NCBI GenBank assembly: GCA_034522055.1
Contig: JAXHLS010000002.1
Location: 3,367,549 to 3,431,548, forward strand
DNA: 64,000 bases
Direction: 5' to 3'
Source: Gammaproteobacteria bacterium
Lineage (GTDB): Bacteria; Pseudomonadota; Gammaproteobacteria; JAABTG01
The position numbers and the translations under genes were made by a program. The notes beneath the pieces are model-generated. The model did not search any database and was not told the DNA's origin. It was given only the letters and a program-made list of their open reading frames with translations. Shown piece after piece: positions 22,039-29,451 of this stretch; within the stretch, counting starts at the first letter, position 1; every line of letters starts with the position of its first letter.

Positions 22039-22165
22039 AAGACGTGCCGCAGGCACACAGCGGCCCCCTCTCCCTCTGGGAGAGGGATGGGGTGAGGGAA
22101 CGAACATGGCGATACGCGCTCCTCTTTCATCATCTTGGGCGGCGCGTATCGCCATGAGAGTTAAC
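22039..22165. repeat. Palindromic interspersed repeat, copy 2
   Basis: It contains the same 14-bp stem (22105-22118 and 22143-22156) and the same flanking CCCTCTCCCTCTGGGAGAGG / GGATGGGGTGAGGG sequence as copy 1 at 18241-18440, in inverted orientation. It lies directly after gltA and may also serve as its terminator through the CCCTCTCCCT...AGAGGG stem. No coding content. Confidence 0.8.
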
Positions 22166-22224
22166 CCCACCCCTGCCGCCAGCACGGATGGCGTGGAGGA
22201 TTCCCCAAAAGCGCCCCGACCCGC

Positions 22225-22230
22225 TATAAT
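22225..22230 (+). promoter_or_regulatory. Likely -10 box of the tRNA-Thr gene
   Basis: TATAAT is located 13 bases before the tRNA 5' end, a normal spacing for a stable RNA promoter, and is followed by a GC-rich CGGCCCCAC stretch. No good -35 hexamer is visible. Confidence 0.55.
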
Positions 22231-22242
22231 CGGCCCCACACC

Positions 22243-22318
<76 letters not shown>

Positions 22319-22478
22319 TAAAAATCAGACAGTTACGAGATTAACCCGATACTTTTATCAAGAATTATCTACCCGATTATCTACTAACGCTCCGGCAATG
22401 GGTTCGACAGAAAGGCCGGAGTCGCCTGGGTTGATAAGAAGTACGCCGCGCCGCCCTTCCGTCGGCAGTTCCTCGAGG

Positions 22479-22540
22479 CAGAGGCCGGAGCCTGGCATGG
22501 GGTTGTGGGGTCGGGAGTTCGAATCTCCCCGCTCTGACCA
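22479..22540 (+). pseudogene. Degenerate tRNA 3' portion (tRNA-Pro-like), possible attachment-site remnant
   Basis: GGGGTCGGGAGTTCGAATC followed by TCCCCGCTCTGACCA is a typical T arm with acceptor 3' strand and CCA. Upstream, GGCATGGGGTTG resembles an anticodon arm around TGGGG-type loops of tRNA-Pro, and CAGAG at 22479 can pair with CTCTG at the end. A D arm is missing and the total is about 62 nt, so I call it a remnant. It is the kind of sequence left at an island junction. Confidence 0.6.
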
Positions 22541-22548
22541 ATAAAAAC

Positions 22549-22581
22549 AAGCACTTAGACGTTAGTCTCGGTGCTTTTTTT
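22549..22581 (+). terminator. Rho-independent terminator after the tRNA-like remnant
   Basis: AAGCAC...GTGCTT with an inner AGAC/GTCT stem is followed by a run of seven T. It lies 8 bases after the CCA of the tRNA-like sequence, supporting that this once was an expressed tRNA locus. Confidence 0.8.
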
Positions 22582-22826
22582 ATGTCCGATAGGAAATAGG
22601 TACCAAAAGAATCGCCACTAAGAAAACGCCTCGCACTAGCCGAGGGGCGGCAGCACGCTACGATGCAGAGGGCCGGCAGGCGCCGGTACGGACGTCATGG
22701 CTGCGACTGTGGCCAAGCTGCGGGCCAAGCCGCTCCTGTTCGCCATTTATGCGGGTTTGGACAGCCGTCAACAGGCGCTGCTTAACTGAGGGCGTTGAAG
22801 CGGGAAGTCGGCTGAAAGAGGCTCGA

Positions 22827-24017
22827 TTGGAATCTGATCTGATCTTTCCGGACCGTTGCATTGCCCATCTGGATATGGATGCCTTCTACGCGTCCGTGGA
22901 GTTGCTGCGCTACCCACAGCTACGCGGCCAGCCGCTCGTGATCGGCGGGCGTCGCGCAGAGCCGCCGGTCAAGGGGAAGGACGGTACCTGGCAGTTTGTC
23001 CGCCTGGGCGGCTACCGGGGCCGCGGCGTGGTGACCACCGCGACCTACGAGGCGCGTGCGCTGGGGGTGCATTCCGGCATGGGGCTGATGACCGCCGCCC
23101 GCCTCGCGCCGCACGCGTTTCTGCTGCCGGCCGATTTCACCGCCTATCGCGACTACTCGGCGCGCTTCAAGGCCGCGGTCGCAGCCCTCGCGCCGCAGAT
23201 CGAGGATCGGGGGATCGACGAGATCTACATCGATCTGGCCACGCATCGGTTGGATCCGGGGTTGGATCCGGCCGGTATCGCCCGAAGGCTCAAGGAAGCA
23301 GTACGCACCGCGACAGGATTGTCCTGCTCCATCGGGGTCGCCCCGAACAAACTGCTGGCGAAGATCGCCTCGGAGTTCGACAAGCCGGACGGCCTCACGC
23401 TGGTAGGTCCGGAGGATCTGACCACACGGATCTGGCCACTGAACGCAGACAAGATCAATGGTATCGGGCCGAAATCCGCGAAACGGCTGGAGACCTTGGG
23501 CATCCATACCATTGGCGATCTCGCCCAAACCGATCTCGGACTGCTCCAGACCCACTTCGGGCGCAATTACGCGGCCTGGCTGCACGCGGCCGCCCACGGG
23601 CGGGACGATCGGCCGGTGGTCACGGAAATCGAACGCAAGTCAGTCAGCCGGGAAACGACCTTCGAGCACGACCTCCATCCGCAGCACAACCGAGCGCAGC
23701 TCACGGGGATCCTCACCGCCCTCTGCGAACAGGTGGCGGCCGATCTCAGGGCCCTGGACGTACGTGGAACGACCGTGGGTATCAAGCTGCGTTACGCGGA
23801 CTTCCGTACCCTGACCCGCGACCTTACGCTGCGCAAGCCCCTCGACGATCCCGCGGGCCTGCTGGCCGCGAGCCGGGAGTGCCTGCGCCGGGCGCCATTG
23901 GACCAACCCTTGCGACTGCTGGGCGTACGCGTGAGCGCGTTGGTGTCGAGGGAGGACGCGGCCCGGGATCCAGCGTCCGGGGCACAGGGCGAACTGGCCT
24001 TTGAAGAACGAACCTGA
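22827..24017 (+). CDS. dinB: DNA polymerase IV / Y-family polymerase
   Basis: A Y-family translesion polymerase of about 396 residues. Palm-domain motifs are LDMDAFYASVE and the catalytic DRGIDEIYIDL. The finger region, thumb helix-hairpin-helix (INGIGPKSAKRLETLGI) and little-finger domain are intact. The family usually has SIDEAYLD; here the serine is replaced by glycine. I prefer the TTG at 22827 because AAAGAGG precedes it at good spacing and the sequence before it is not conserved. The ATG at 22749 is the alternative. No beta-clamp motif is clear at the C-terminus. It is the first gene after the tRNA-like junction. Confidence 0.88.
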   Translation: MESDLIFPDRCIAHLDMDAFYASVELLRYPQLRGQPLVIGGRRAEPPVKGKDGTWQFVRLGGYRGRGVVTTATYEARALGVHSGMGLMTAARLAPHAFLLPADFTAYRDYSARFKAAVAALAPQIEDRGIDEIYIDLATHRLDPGLDPAGIARRLKEAVRTATGLSCSIGVAPNKLLAKIASEFDKPDGLTLVGPEDLTTRIWPLNADKINGIGPKSAKRLETLGIHTIGDLAQTDLGLLQTHFGRNYAAWLHAAAHGRDDRPVVTEIERKSVSRETTFEHDLHPQHNRAQLTGILTALCEQVAADLRALDVRGTTVGIKLRYADFRTLTRDLTLRKPLDDPAGLLAASRECLRRAPLDQPLRLLGVRVSALVSREDAARDPASGAQGELAFEERT

Positions 24018-24147
24018 TGGCGTTTTTGTGGCAGAAGACCCAAGGGGCAAAGCGCCGCCGATTGAAGTCAGTTTGAGGTCTACACCCTGCCGATTTCCCG
24101 CTTTGCAACAAGTCCTTCAACTGTTCCTATTCGGATCGCGATCTGTA

Positions 24148-24669
24148 ATGCGCAAACTGTTGTTGAAAACGCTGCTTCGCTCGCTGATCACCAAGCCGGC
24201 ACCGGTTGCCGATGACGCCGAGCTGGTCTAGCTCACCAGGGCCCTGGACCTGGAGAGTACCACGCGCCGACGCACCGGCCGCAGCCTGGTGATCCGCATG
24301 GTGGATGCAGGAGCGTGCAACGGCTGCGAACTGGAGATCCAGGCCTTGAGCAACGCCTGGTACGACCTCGAGCGCTTTGGTCTGCACTTTGTCGCATCGC
24401 CGCGTCACGCCGATGTGCTGCTGGTCACCGGCCCGGTGACCCACAATATGCGCGAGGCGCTTGAACGGACCTGGAACGCAATGCCGGCACCAAAATGGGT
24501 GGTGGCTGCCGGAGATTGCGCGCGCGACGGCGGCTGCTTCGCCGCCAGCTACGCTGTGGTCGGCGGGGTAGACAAAGTGATCCCGATGGACCTGCACATC
24601 CCCGGTTACCCGCCGGCGCCGGTCGCGCTGCTCAAGGGCCTGCTGGCACTGCTCGAAGAAAACGCCTGA
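24148..24669 (+). pseudogene. Orphan [NiFe]-hydrogenase/NuoB-like small subunit with internal TAG
   Basis: The frame starts MRKLLLKTLLRSLITKPAP, runs into a TAG at 24229-24231, and continues in the same frame with a good NuoB/HyfI-type sequence. That part has GACNGCELEIQAL and GDCARDGGCFAASYAV, the 4Fe-4S ligands of the N2-like cluster. A shorter product could start at GTG 24289 and would keep all ligands. No other hydrogenase or complex I genes are beside it, so it is most likely a stranded, decaying gene of a group 4 hydrogenase or related complex. Confidence 0.75.
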
Positions 24670-24740
24670 TCGAATACCGCTCACGCACGACTACCGTTTA
24701 CACGCGGGTGCAGGTTGGTGTGGTCTGGCGAATTAGCCAA

Positions 24741-24773
24741 GTGCTAAAACCGATTGTCAATCGGTTTTAGCAC
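24741..24773. promoter_or_regulatory. Perfect 15-bp inverted repeat, putative operator of the metal-efflux operon
   Basis: GTGCTAAAACCGATT and AATCGGTTTTAGCAC are exact complements separated by GTC. The repeat ends 25 bases before the first ATG of the repressor gene and is well placed to overlap the promoter. BlaI-type repressors bind dyads at their own promoter, so this is the natural candidate for the operator, although it does not follow the TACA-N2-TGTA core of classical BlaI sites. Confidence 0.7.
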
Positions 24774-24798
24774 CTGTATATTGCCCGCTCCTTTCCTG

Positions 24799-25221
24799 AT
24801 GCGGTCCCTCATGTCTTCGCTGGAATCAAAAGCCGCACCCCGCCTGGGGGACCTCGAAGCGTGCCTGCTCAAGTATCTGTGGACGGTCGAATCCGGCACG
24901 GCGAAGTCGGTGCACGACGCAGTCGGCCGGGCGCGCGGCGTGTCGTTGAATACCATTCAGTCGACGCTCGATCGTCTGCATACAAAGCAGCTCCTGGACC
25001 GCAAGAAGATCAGCCGGGCATATTGTTACACCGCGTGTGTCAGTTGTGGCTCTCTGCTCGCAGCGATGGTTTCCGAAGCCGCGACCCGGTTGTCCGGGGA
25101 CAATGCGATCGCCGTGGCGGCACTGATCGATGCCGCGGCGCAACTCGACGACGCCGCCCTGGACGAACTCGAGCAATTGATCGTGGCGCGGCGGGCAGGG
25201 GAGGGGCGCACAGGTGATTGA
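24799..25221 (+). CDS. BlaI/MecI/CopY family repressor
   Basis: A 140-residue winged-helix repressor of the BlaI/CopY family (GDLEACLLKYLWTVESG, SLNTIQSTLDRLHTKQLLDR). The C-terminal part, which carries dimerisation and in BlaI the protease cleavage site, contains CVSC, a possible metal or redox contact. It overlaps the M56 protease gene by 8 bases, as in blaI-blaR1 pairs, but here the pair leads a heavy-metal efflux operon. ATG 24799 is chosen; ATG 24811 is equally possible. A perfect dyad lies upstream. Confidence 0.88.
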   Translation: MRSLMSSLESKAAPRLGDLEACLLKYLWTVESGTAKSVHDAVGRARGVSLNTIQSTLDRLHTKQLLDRKKISRAYCYTACVSCGSLLAAMVSEAATRLSGDNAIAVAALIDAAAQLDDAALDELEQLIVARRAGEGRTGD

Positions 25222-26197
25222 AGCATTTCTCGGCTTGACCAGTCTATTGGCGATCGTTGCCGTGTTCGGACTGTTCACCGGTACGCTCGTCGCCTCGCTG
25301 AGCGCCCGCTTTTTGCTTTCCAGTTCATTTTTGGACCAAACTCCGCCCGGACTGCGCTGCCGCCGGGTCGAGCAAATCGCGCTGCTTCCGATCGCCGCGT
25401 CACTGCTCGCGATGCTCGCACTCATCCTGCCGGCGTTGTTCAAGCTTGCGGGACTGATCGACGACCATTGCCTGGCACACGGTCTGCATCATCCGCATTT
25501 TTGCCTACGCCACCTCCCGGCGTTTGACGCGAGCCCATTGGCGCTAATGGTGCTGGTCGCCGGCGCGCTGTCGATGGTCGGACTAGTGCGTGCGGTGCTT
25601 CCCCTGTATGGACAGGCCCGGCTGACGAACTCCATCGCGCGCATCGCGCCGCCAGACCGCCACGTGATCAGAACCGACTCGGAATCGCCGCGGGCTTTTC
25701 TTGTTGGCATTCAAAAGCCGCGGATAGTCCTGACTAAAGGGTTGTTGCGCAAACTGACGCCGCCTGAAAGACGGGCCGTAGTACGCCACGAGATCGCGCA
25801 TGCGCGTGCCGGCGATCTGGCGCGCAGGCTGATGCTCGTCCTGCTTGCCTCTCTGCATCTGCCGCAAACGGGGCGGTGCCTCTTGCGCCACTGGAACCAG
25901 GCGGCAGAGGAACGCGCCGACGATACTGTTGCCGCGCACGGCCAGGGACTGGACCTGGCATCGGCCCTGGTTAAAATCCTGCGCGGCAAGCGGCCTGAAT
26001 CATCGGTGCAGGCGCATTCGATGGGCGCTGATTCGGGCGATGTTGCCCGGCGGATTCGTCGTCTGGCCGACGGTCCGGGCGAATTGAGCAGTTCCTGCTG
26101 GCTGGAATGGTCGCTGATTGCAGGGCTCAGTCTGGTGACGTTGGCTGCGGCAAGCCAACACCACGCAGTCGAGACCGTTATTGGCTGGTTGGGATGA
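25214..26197 (+). CDS. M56 family (BlaR1-like) membrane metallopeptidase with His/Cys-rich loop
   Basis: A 327-residue integral membrane protease. About four membrane segments are visible, with the zinc motif HEIAH at about residue 193 and the glutamate ligand in EERADD. It lacks the extracellular penicillin-sensor domain of BlaR1. Between the second and third membrane segments lies a short loop DDHCLAHGLHHPHFCLRHLP with five or more His and two Cys, well suited to bind a metal cation. Together with its position between repressor and CzcCBA genes, I infer that it senses metal and inactivates the repressor. The GTG start overlaps the repressor gene. Confidence 0.85.
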   Translation: MIEAFLGLTSLLAIVAVFGLFTGTLVASLSARFLLSSSFLDQTPPGLRCRRVEQIALLPIAASLLAMLALILPALFKLAGLIDDHCLAHGLHHPHFCLRHLPAFDASPLALMVLVAGALSMVGLVRAVLPLYGQARLTNSIARIAPPDRHVIRTDSESPRAFLVGIQKPRIVLTKGLLRKLTPPERRAVVRHEIAHARAGDLARRLMLVLLASLHLPQTGRCLLRHWNQAAEERADDTVAAHGQGLDLASALVKILRGKRPESSVQAHSMGADSGDVARRIRRLADGPGELSSSCWLEWSLIAGLSLVTLAAASQHHAVETVIGWLG

Positions 26198-27417
26198 TGA
26201 TGATTCGGCCAGGAATCGTTGCCGCCTGTCTTGCCGGATGGATGCTGGCATTGGCCGCCCCTGTGCACGCCCAACCGCTTACCGAGAACGAGGCGGTGCG
26301 ACTGGGCCTGGAAGTTGCGGCCTGGCGCGAGTGGGCCGACGTCTCGATGGACCAAGCGCGCAACCAAACCCGCGCAACCGGTTTGCAAGACAACCCTGAA
26401 TTCGAGTTCATCGATGAATCGCTGGACCTGCCCGGCGGCAATACCGACCGCTTCTACTGGCTACGCCAACCGCTGGACCTGACCGGCCGAAACTCGCTGA
26501 TGCGCAAATCGGCTCGCGCCGCCGAAGGCGTCACTGCCGCAGACATCAGCCTGATCCGGCGCCAGCGCGCCAAGACCATTCGCGCTTCGTTTTATCGGGC
26601 GACCAAGCTCCGCAGGGAAAGCGAGGCCATGCAAACCTGGCGCGGCCGGTTGGCCGAACTCGGCCAGGCGGTGGCCGAGCGGGTTCGCGCCGGTGATGCG
26701 TCGCGCTTCGACCGGCTAAGGATACAGCGCGAGCAATCCTTGCTCGACGGCCGCCTGGCGGCAAGTCACGCCGAACTGAATTCGGCGCGCAAGCGACTGT
26801 TCGGTTTGCTTGAAAGCCGGCCGCGCACGTTGGCCGGCCACCTGTTGCCCGCCGATCCGCCCCAAGCCGCGGCCGTACTGGCCGCGTTGAAAACGCATCC
26901 GGAAGTCCGGCGGCTCCAGGCCGGCGCCGAGGCCGACCAGCTCGCCGCGCGCGCCGCGGGGCGGGAAGCCTGGCCGGAAGTCACGCTGGGTGTAGGCGTC
27001 CGGCGCTTCGAGGACGGCCCGATCTCGGAGACCGGCGGGGTTTTTTCGATCGGTGTCGAGGTGCCGTTGTTCGACCGCGGCCGCCAGCGCCGCGCGGCGG
27101 CCGAAGCCGGGGGCGGCGCGAAGTCGGCCGAGGCCGCGCTGGCAATCGCGCGACTGGAGGCCGAAGCGCAGGCCTTGCTCGATGAACTGGCGCTGCGCCG
27201 CAATGCAGCGCTGGCCGCGCGCACCGCGCTGGAAGGCGACACGGGCTCGCTGCCCGAGATCGCGGAAGCTTCCTATCGTGCCGGCGAGCTCGATGTCATG
27301 AACCTGCTCGATGCCTGGCAGACCGAACTCGATCTGCGCCTGCAGGCCATCGAACTGGCATACGCGGCGCGTGTGGCCTCGATCGAATTGATGCAACTGA
27401 CCGGAGAAGCCCAATGA
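26194..27417 (+). CDS. czcC: CzcC-type outer-membrane efflux protein
   Basis: A TolC-superfamily outer-membrane channel of about 407 residues. A signal peptide (ACLAGWMLALAAPVHA) ends near residue 27 and is followed by the coiled-coil repeats of the family (QPLTENEAVRLGLE, second half ending in IELAYAARVASIELMQLTG). It is the exit duct of the tripartite RND pump formed with the following CzcB and CzcA. Three consecutive ATG codons (26194, 26197, 26200) overlap the protease stop; any may be used. The stop overlaps the next ATG (ATGA). Confidence 0.9.
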   Translation: MMMIRPGIVAACLAGWMLALAAPVHAQPLTENEAVRLGLEVAAWREWADVSMDQARNQTRATGLQDNPEFEFIDESLDLPGGNTDRFYWLRQPLDLTGRNSLMRKSARAAEGVTAADISLIRRQRAKTIRASFYRATKLRRESEAMQTWRGRLAELGQAVAERVRAGDASRFDRLRIQREQSLLDGRLAASHAELNSARKRLFGLLESRPRTLAGHLLPADPPQAAAVLAALKTHPEVRRLQAGAEADQLAARAAGREAWPEVTLGVGVRRFEDGPISETGGVFSIGVEVPLFDRGRQRRAAAEAGGGAKSAEAALAIARLEAEAQALLDELALRRNAALAARTALEGDTGSLPEIAEASYRAGELDVMNLLDAWQTELDLRLQAIELAYAARVASIELMQLTGEAQ

Positions 27418-27815
27418 AACATGCCCTGATCCTCGCCAGCATCCTTGCCGCCGTCCTGTCGCTCGCCGCGTGCGGCGACCCTGCCCACGACGAAAGCGAA
27501 GCGCACAGTCACGATTCCGGAAGTTCTTCCCACGACAGCGGGGAGGCTCACGATCACGGGCCGGACCGCGACCATGCGCACGCAGAAAAGTCCTCGGGCG
27601 AAACGCAGGCGTTTTACGGTGATGAAGCCGAGTCGACGGCGGAAGAAGCGAAACCGCAAGAATCGGCAGGCGACGAGCCCGTCGGCGAAGACGGAAGCAA
27701 TCACGAGCACCATGACAATGGCCATCACGACCACGGCGATGCCGACGACGCCGCGCAATCCGATCCGCACGCTCATGATCACGGCGATGGCGAAGACCAC
27801 GACCCGCATGGATAA
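27414..27815 (+). CDS. Histidine-rich periplasmic lipoprotein
   Basis: A 133-residue lipoprotein: signal peptide with lipobox (LSLAAC, Cys at about 19), then a low-complexity domain of His, Asp and Glu (many HD, DHG and HHDHG units). Such domains buffer or deliver divalent cations. It overlaps czcC by four bases at its start and czcB by eight at its end, so it is a full member of the efflux operon. It probably collects metal for CzcB/CzcA in the periplasm. No catalytic motif. The low-complexity sequence makes homology calls unreliable. Confidence 0.85.
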   Translation: MKHALILASILAAVLSLAACGDPAHDESEAHSHDSGSSSHDSGEAHDHGPDRDHAHAEKSSGETQAFYGDEAESTAEEAKPQESAGDEPVGEDGSNHEHHDNGHHDHGDADDAAQSDPHAHDHGDGEDHDPHG

Positions 27816-29418
27816 AAATCTGTTGCTGCTGGCCGCTCTGGTCTTGCTGGCAGGCTGCGGCGCGCTGGAAACCGGAGACCACGCGCACGACCGCGACGAG
27901 GCCGAACACGCGCCTGCCGAGGAAACAGCGGCCGAAGTGGTGACTCACTACACCGCCGACAGCGAACTTTTCGTTGAATTCGCGCCGTTGGTCGCGGGCC
28001 GGGGTTCGCGCTTTGCGGCGCACGTCACGCGACTGAGCGATTTCGAGCCGGTGCGCGCCGGCCGGGTCGATGTGGTGCTGGCGCGCGATGGCCAGACCGC
28101 AGCTCGGTTCCGGGTCGAGCAGCCGGCGCGCGACGGCCTGTTCACGCCCACCGTCACGCCGCGCGAATCCGGCGAATTCGAGTTGCGTATCGAGGTCGAG
28201 GCGCCGGGCTTGAGGACTGTGCACGAGCTAGGCCAGTTCCCGGTATTTTCCGATCCGGGCGCCGCACGCGTTGTCGGCGAGGCGCCTGCCGGCGAAATCA
28301 CCTACCTCAAGGAACAGCAATGGCGCGTACCGTTCGCCACCCAGGCGGTACGCGAGGTGTTGATGCGGGCATCGGTACCGGGTGTGGCCCGGGTCCAGGC
28401 GCCCGCCGACGGCAGTGCGCAGGTGGTCGCGCCTGCCGACGGCTACTTCACGGCGGTCGAGGTTCCGCGCGCGGGCCGGCATGTGCAGGCCGGCGACGTG
28501 CTCGGCTACCTGGTCCCCCGGTTGGGCGAAGGCACCGACTTCGGCCGGCTGATGGCCGAACTGGAAAGCGCCCGCAGCCGGCTCTATCTGGCACGCCGCG
28601 ACGTCGATCGCTTGACCGCGCTGGTCGAAAAGGGCGCGGTCCCCGAGCGCCGACTGATCGAGGCACGCGCGGAGTTCAACGTCGCGCAAAGCGAGTTGCG
28701 CGCCGCTCGCGGGCGGGTCGAGCAACGGCAGGGCGATACGGCCGGGGCCGGCATTGCGCTGAAGGCGCCGGTGTCGGGCGAAATCATCGACGTGGCGATT
28801 GCACCTGGTGCGTTCGTGCGCGCCGGCGAGTCGCTGGCCTGGCTGGCGGACCCGACCCGGCGCTGGCTGGAAGTGCGCGTGCCGGAAGCCCGCGCGAGAC
28901 GGCTGGAAGAAACCAGCGGCGTCTGGTTCATGGCCGATGGCACAACCGTGGTGCTGGATGCCGCCACCGGCGCCCAGGTGATCCAGGCCGCGCGGCGCGT
29001 CGAACCGGCCTCGCGCACCGTGGTGGTGACGATTGAATACCCCTTGCTCGCCGCGGCCGGAGCGGCCGTCGGCGACACCCGCGCCGGCGACAATGAATCG
29101 AGCGCAAAACCGATCCCGGATGCGCCCGGGTTGATCGGCCTCGGCATGGCCGCACACGTGTATGTCGGCGCGCCGACCGAGCGTCTGGCCGTCCCGTCCA
29201 GCGCGATCATCGACGACGGCGGGCGACCCGTGGTCTACGTGCAGACCGGCGGCGAGAGCTTTGCGCGCCGGCCGGTCGAGACCGGTATTCGCGACGCCGG
29301 GTGGATCGAAATCCAGTCGGGTCTGGCGGCCGGCGAGCGGGTCGTGACCACCGGCGCCTATGACGTCAAGCTGGCGTCGGTCGGCGGCGAAGAGGTCGGT
29401 CACGGCCATGCGCATTGA
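27808..29418 (+). CDS. czcB: CzcB-type periplasmic adaptor lipoprotein
   Basis: The 536-residue membrane-fusion protein of the RND pump. It begins MDKNLLLLAALVLLAGC with a lipobox, followed by a short His/Asp-rich region and an N-terminal beta domain seen in long CzcB proteins. A barrel-sandwich hybrid (APADGYFTAVEVPRAGRHV), an alpha hairpin and the beta-barrel domain (WLADPTRRWLEVRVPE) come next, with a C-terminal domain ending EEVGHGHAH. A frame open from 27445 is only an overlap with the lipoprotein gene. It lies 33 bases before czcA. Confidence 0.92.
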   Translation: MDKNLLLLAALVLLAGCGALETGDHAHDRDEAEHAPAEETAAEVVTHYTADSELFVEFAPLVAGRGSRFAAHVTRLSDFEPVRAGRVDVVLARDGQTAARFRVEQPARDGLFTPTVTPRESGEFELRIEVEAPGLRTVHELGQFPVFSDPGAARVVGEAPAGEITYLKEQQWRVPFATQAVREVLMRASVPGVARVQAPADGSAQVVAPADGYFTAVEVPRAGRHVQAGDVLGYLVPRLGEGTDFGRLMAELESARSRLYLARRDVDRLTALVEKGAVPERRLIEARAEFNVAQSELRAARGRVEQRQGDTAGAGIALKAPVSGEIIDVAIAPGAFVRAGESLAWLADPTRRWLEVRVPEARARRLEETSGVWFMADGTTVVLDAATGAQVIQAARRVEPASRTVVVTIEYPLLAAAGAAVGDTRAGDNESSAKPIPDAPGLIGLGMAAHVYVGAPTERLAVPSSAIIDDGGRPVVYVQTGGESFARRPVETGIRDAGWIEIQSGLAAGERVVTTGAYDVKLASVGGEEVGHGHAH

Positions 29419-29451
29419 TACTTCTGGTTGCATTAGTAAGTCCCGTTCGCG

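Noticed and set aside
24229-24231. TAG as a recoded (pyrrolysine or selenocysteine-like) codon in the hydrogenase-like gene
   Set aside because: The codon lies before the conserved region at a variable position, no recoding element is visible, and TAG is not used this way in gammaproteobacteria I know.
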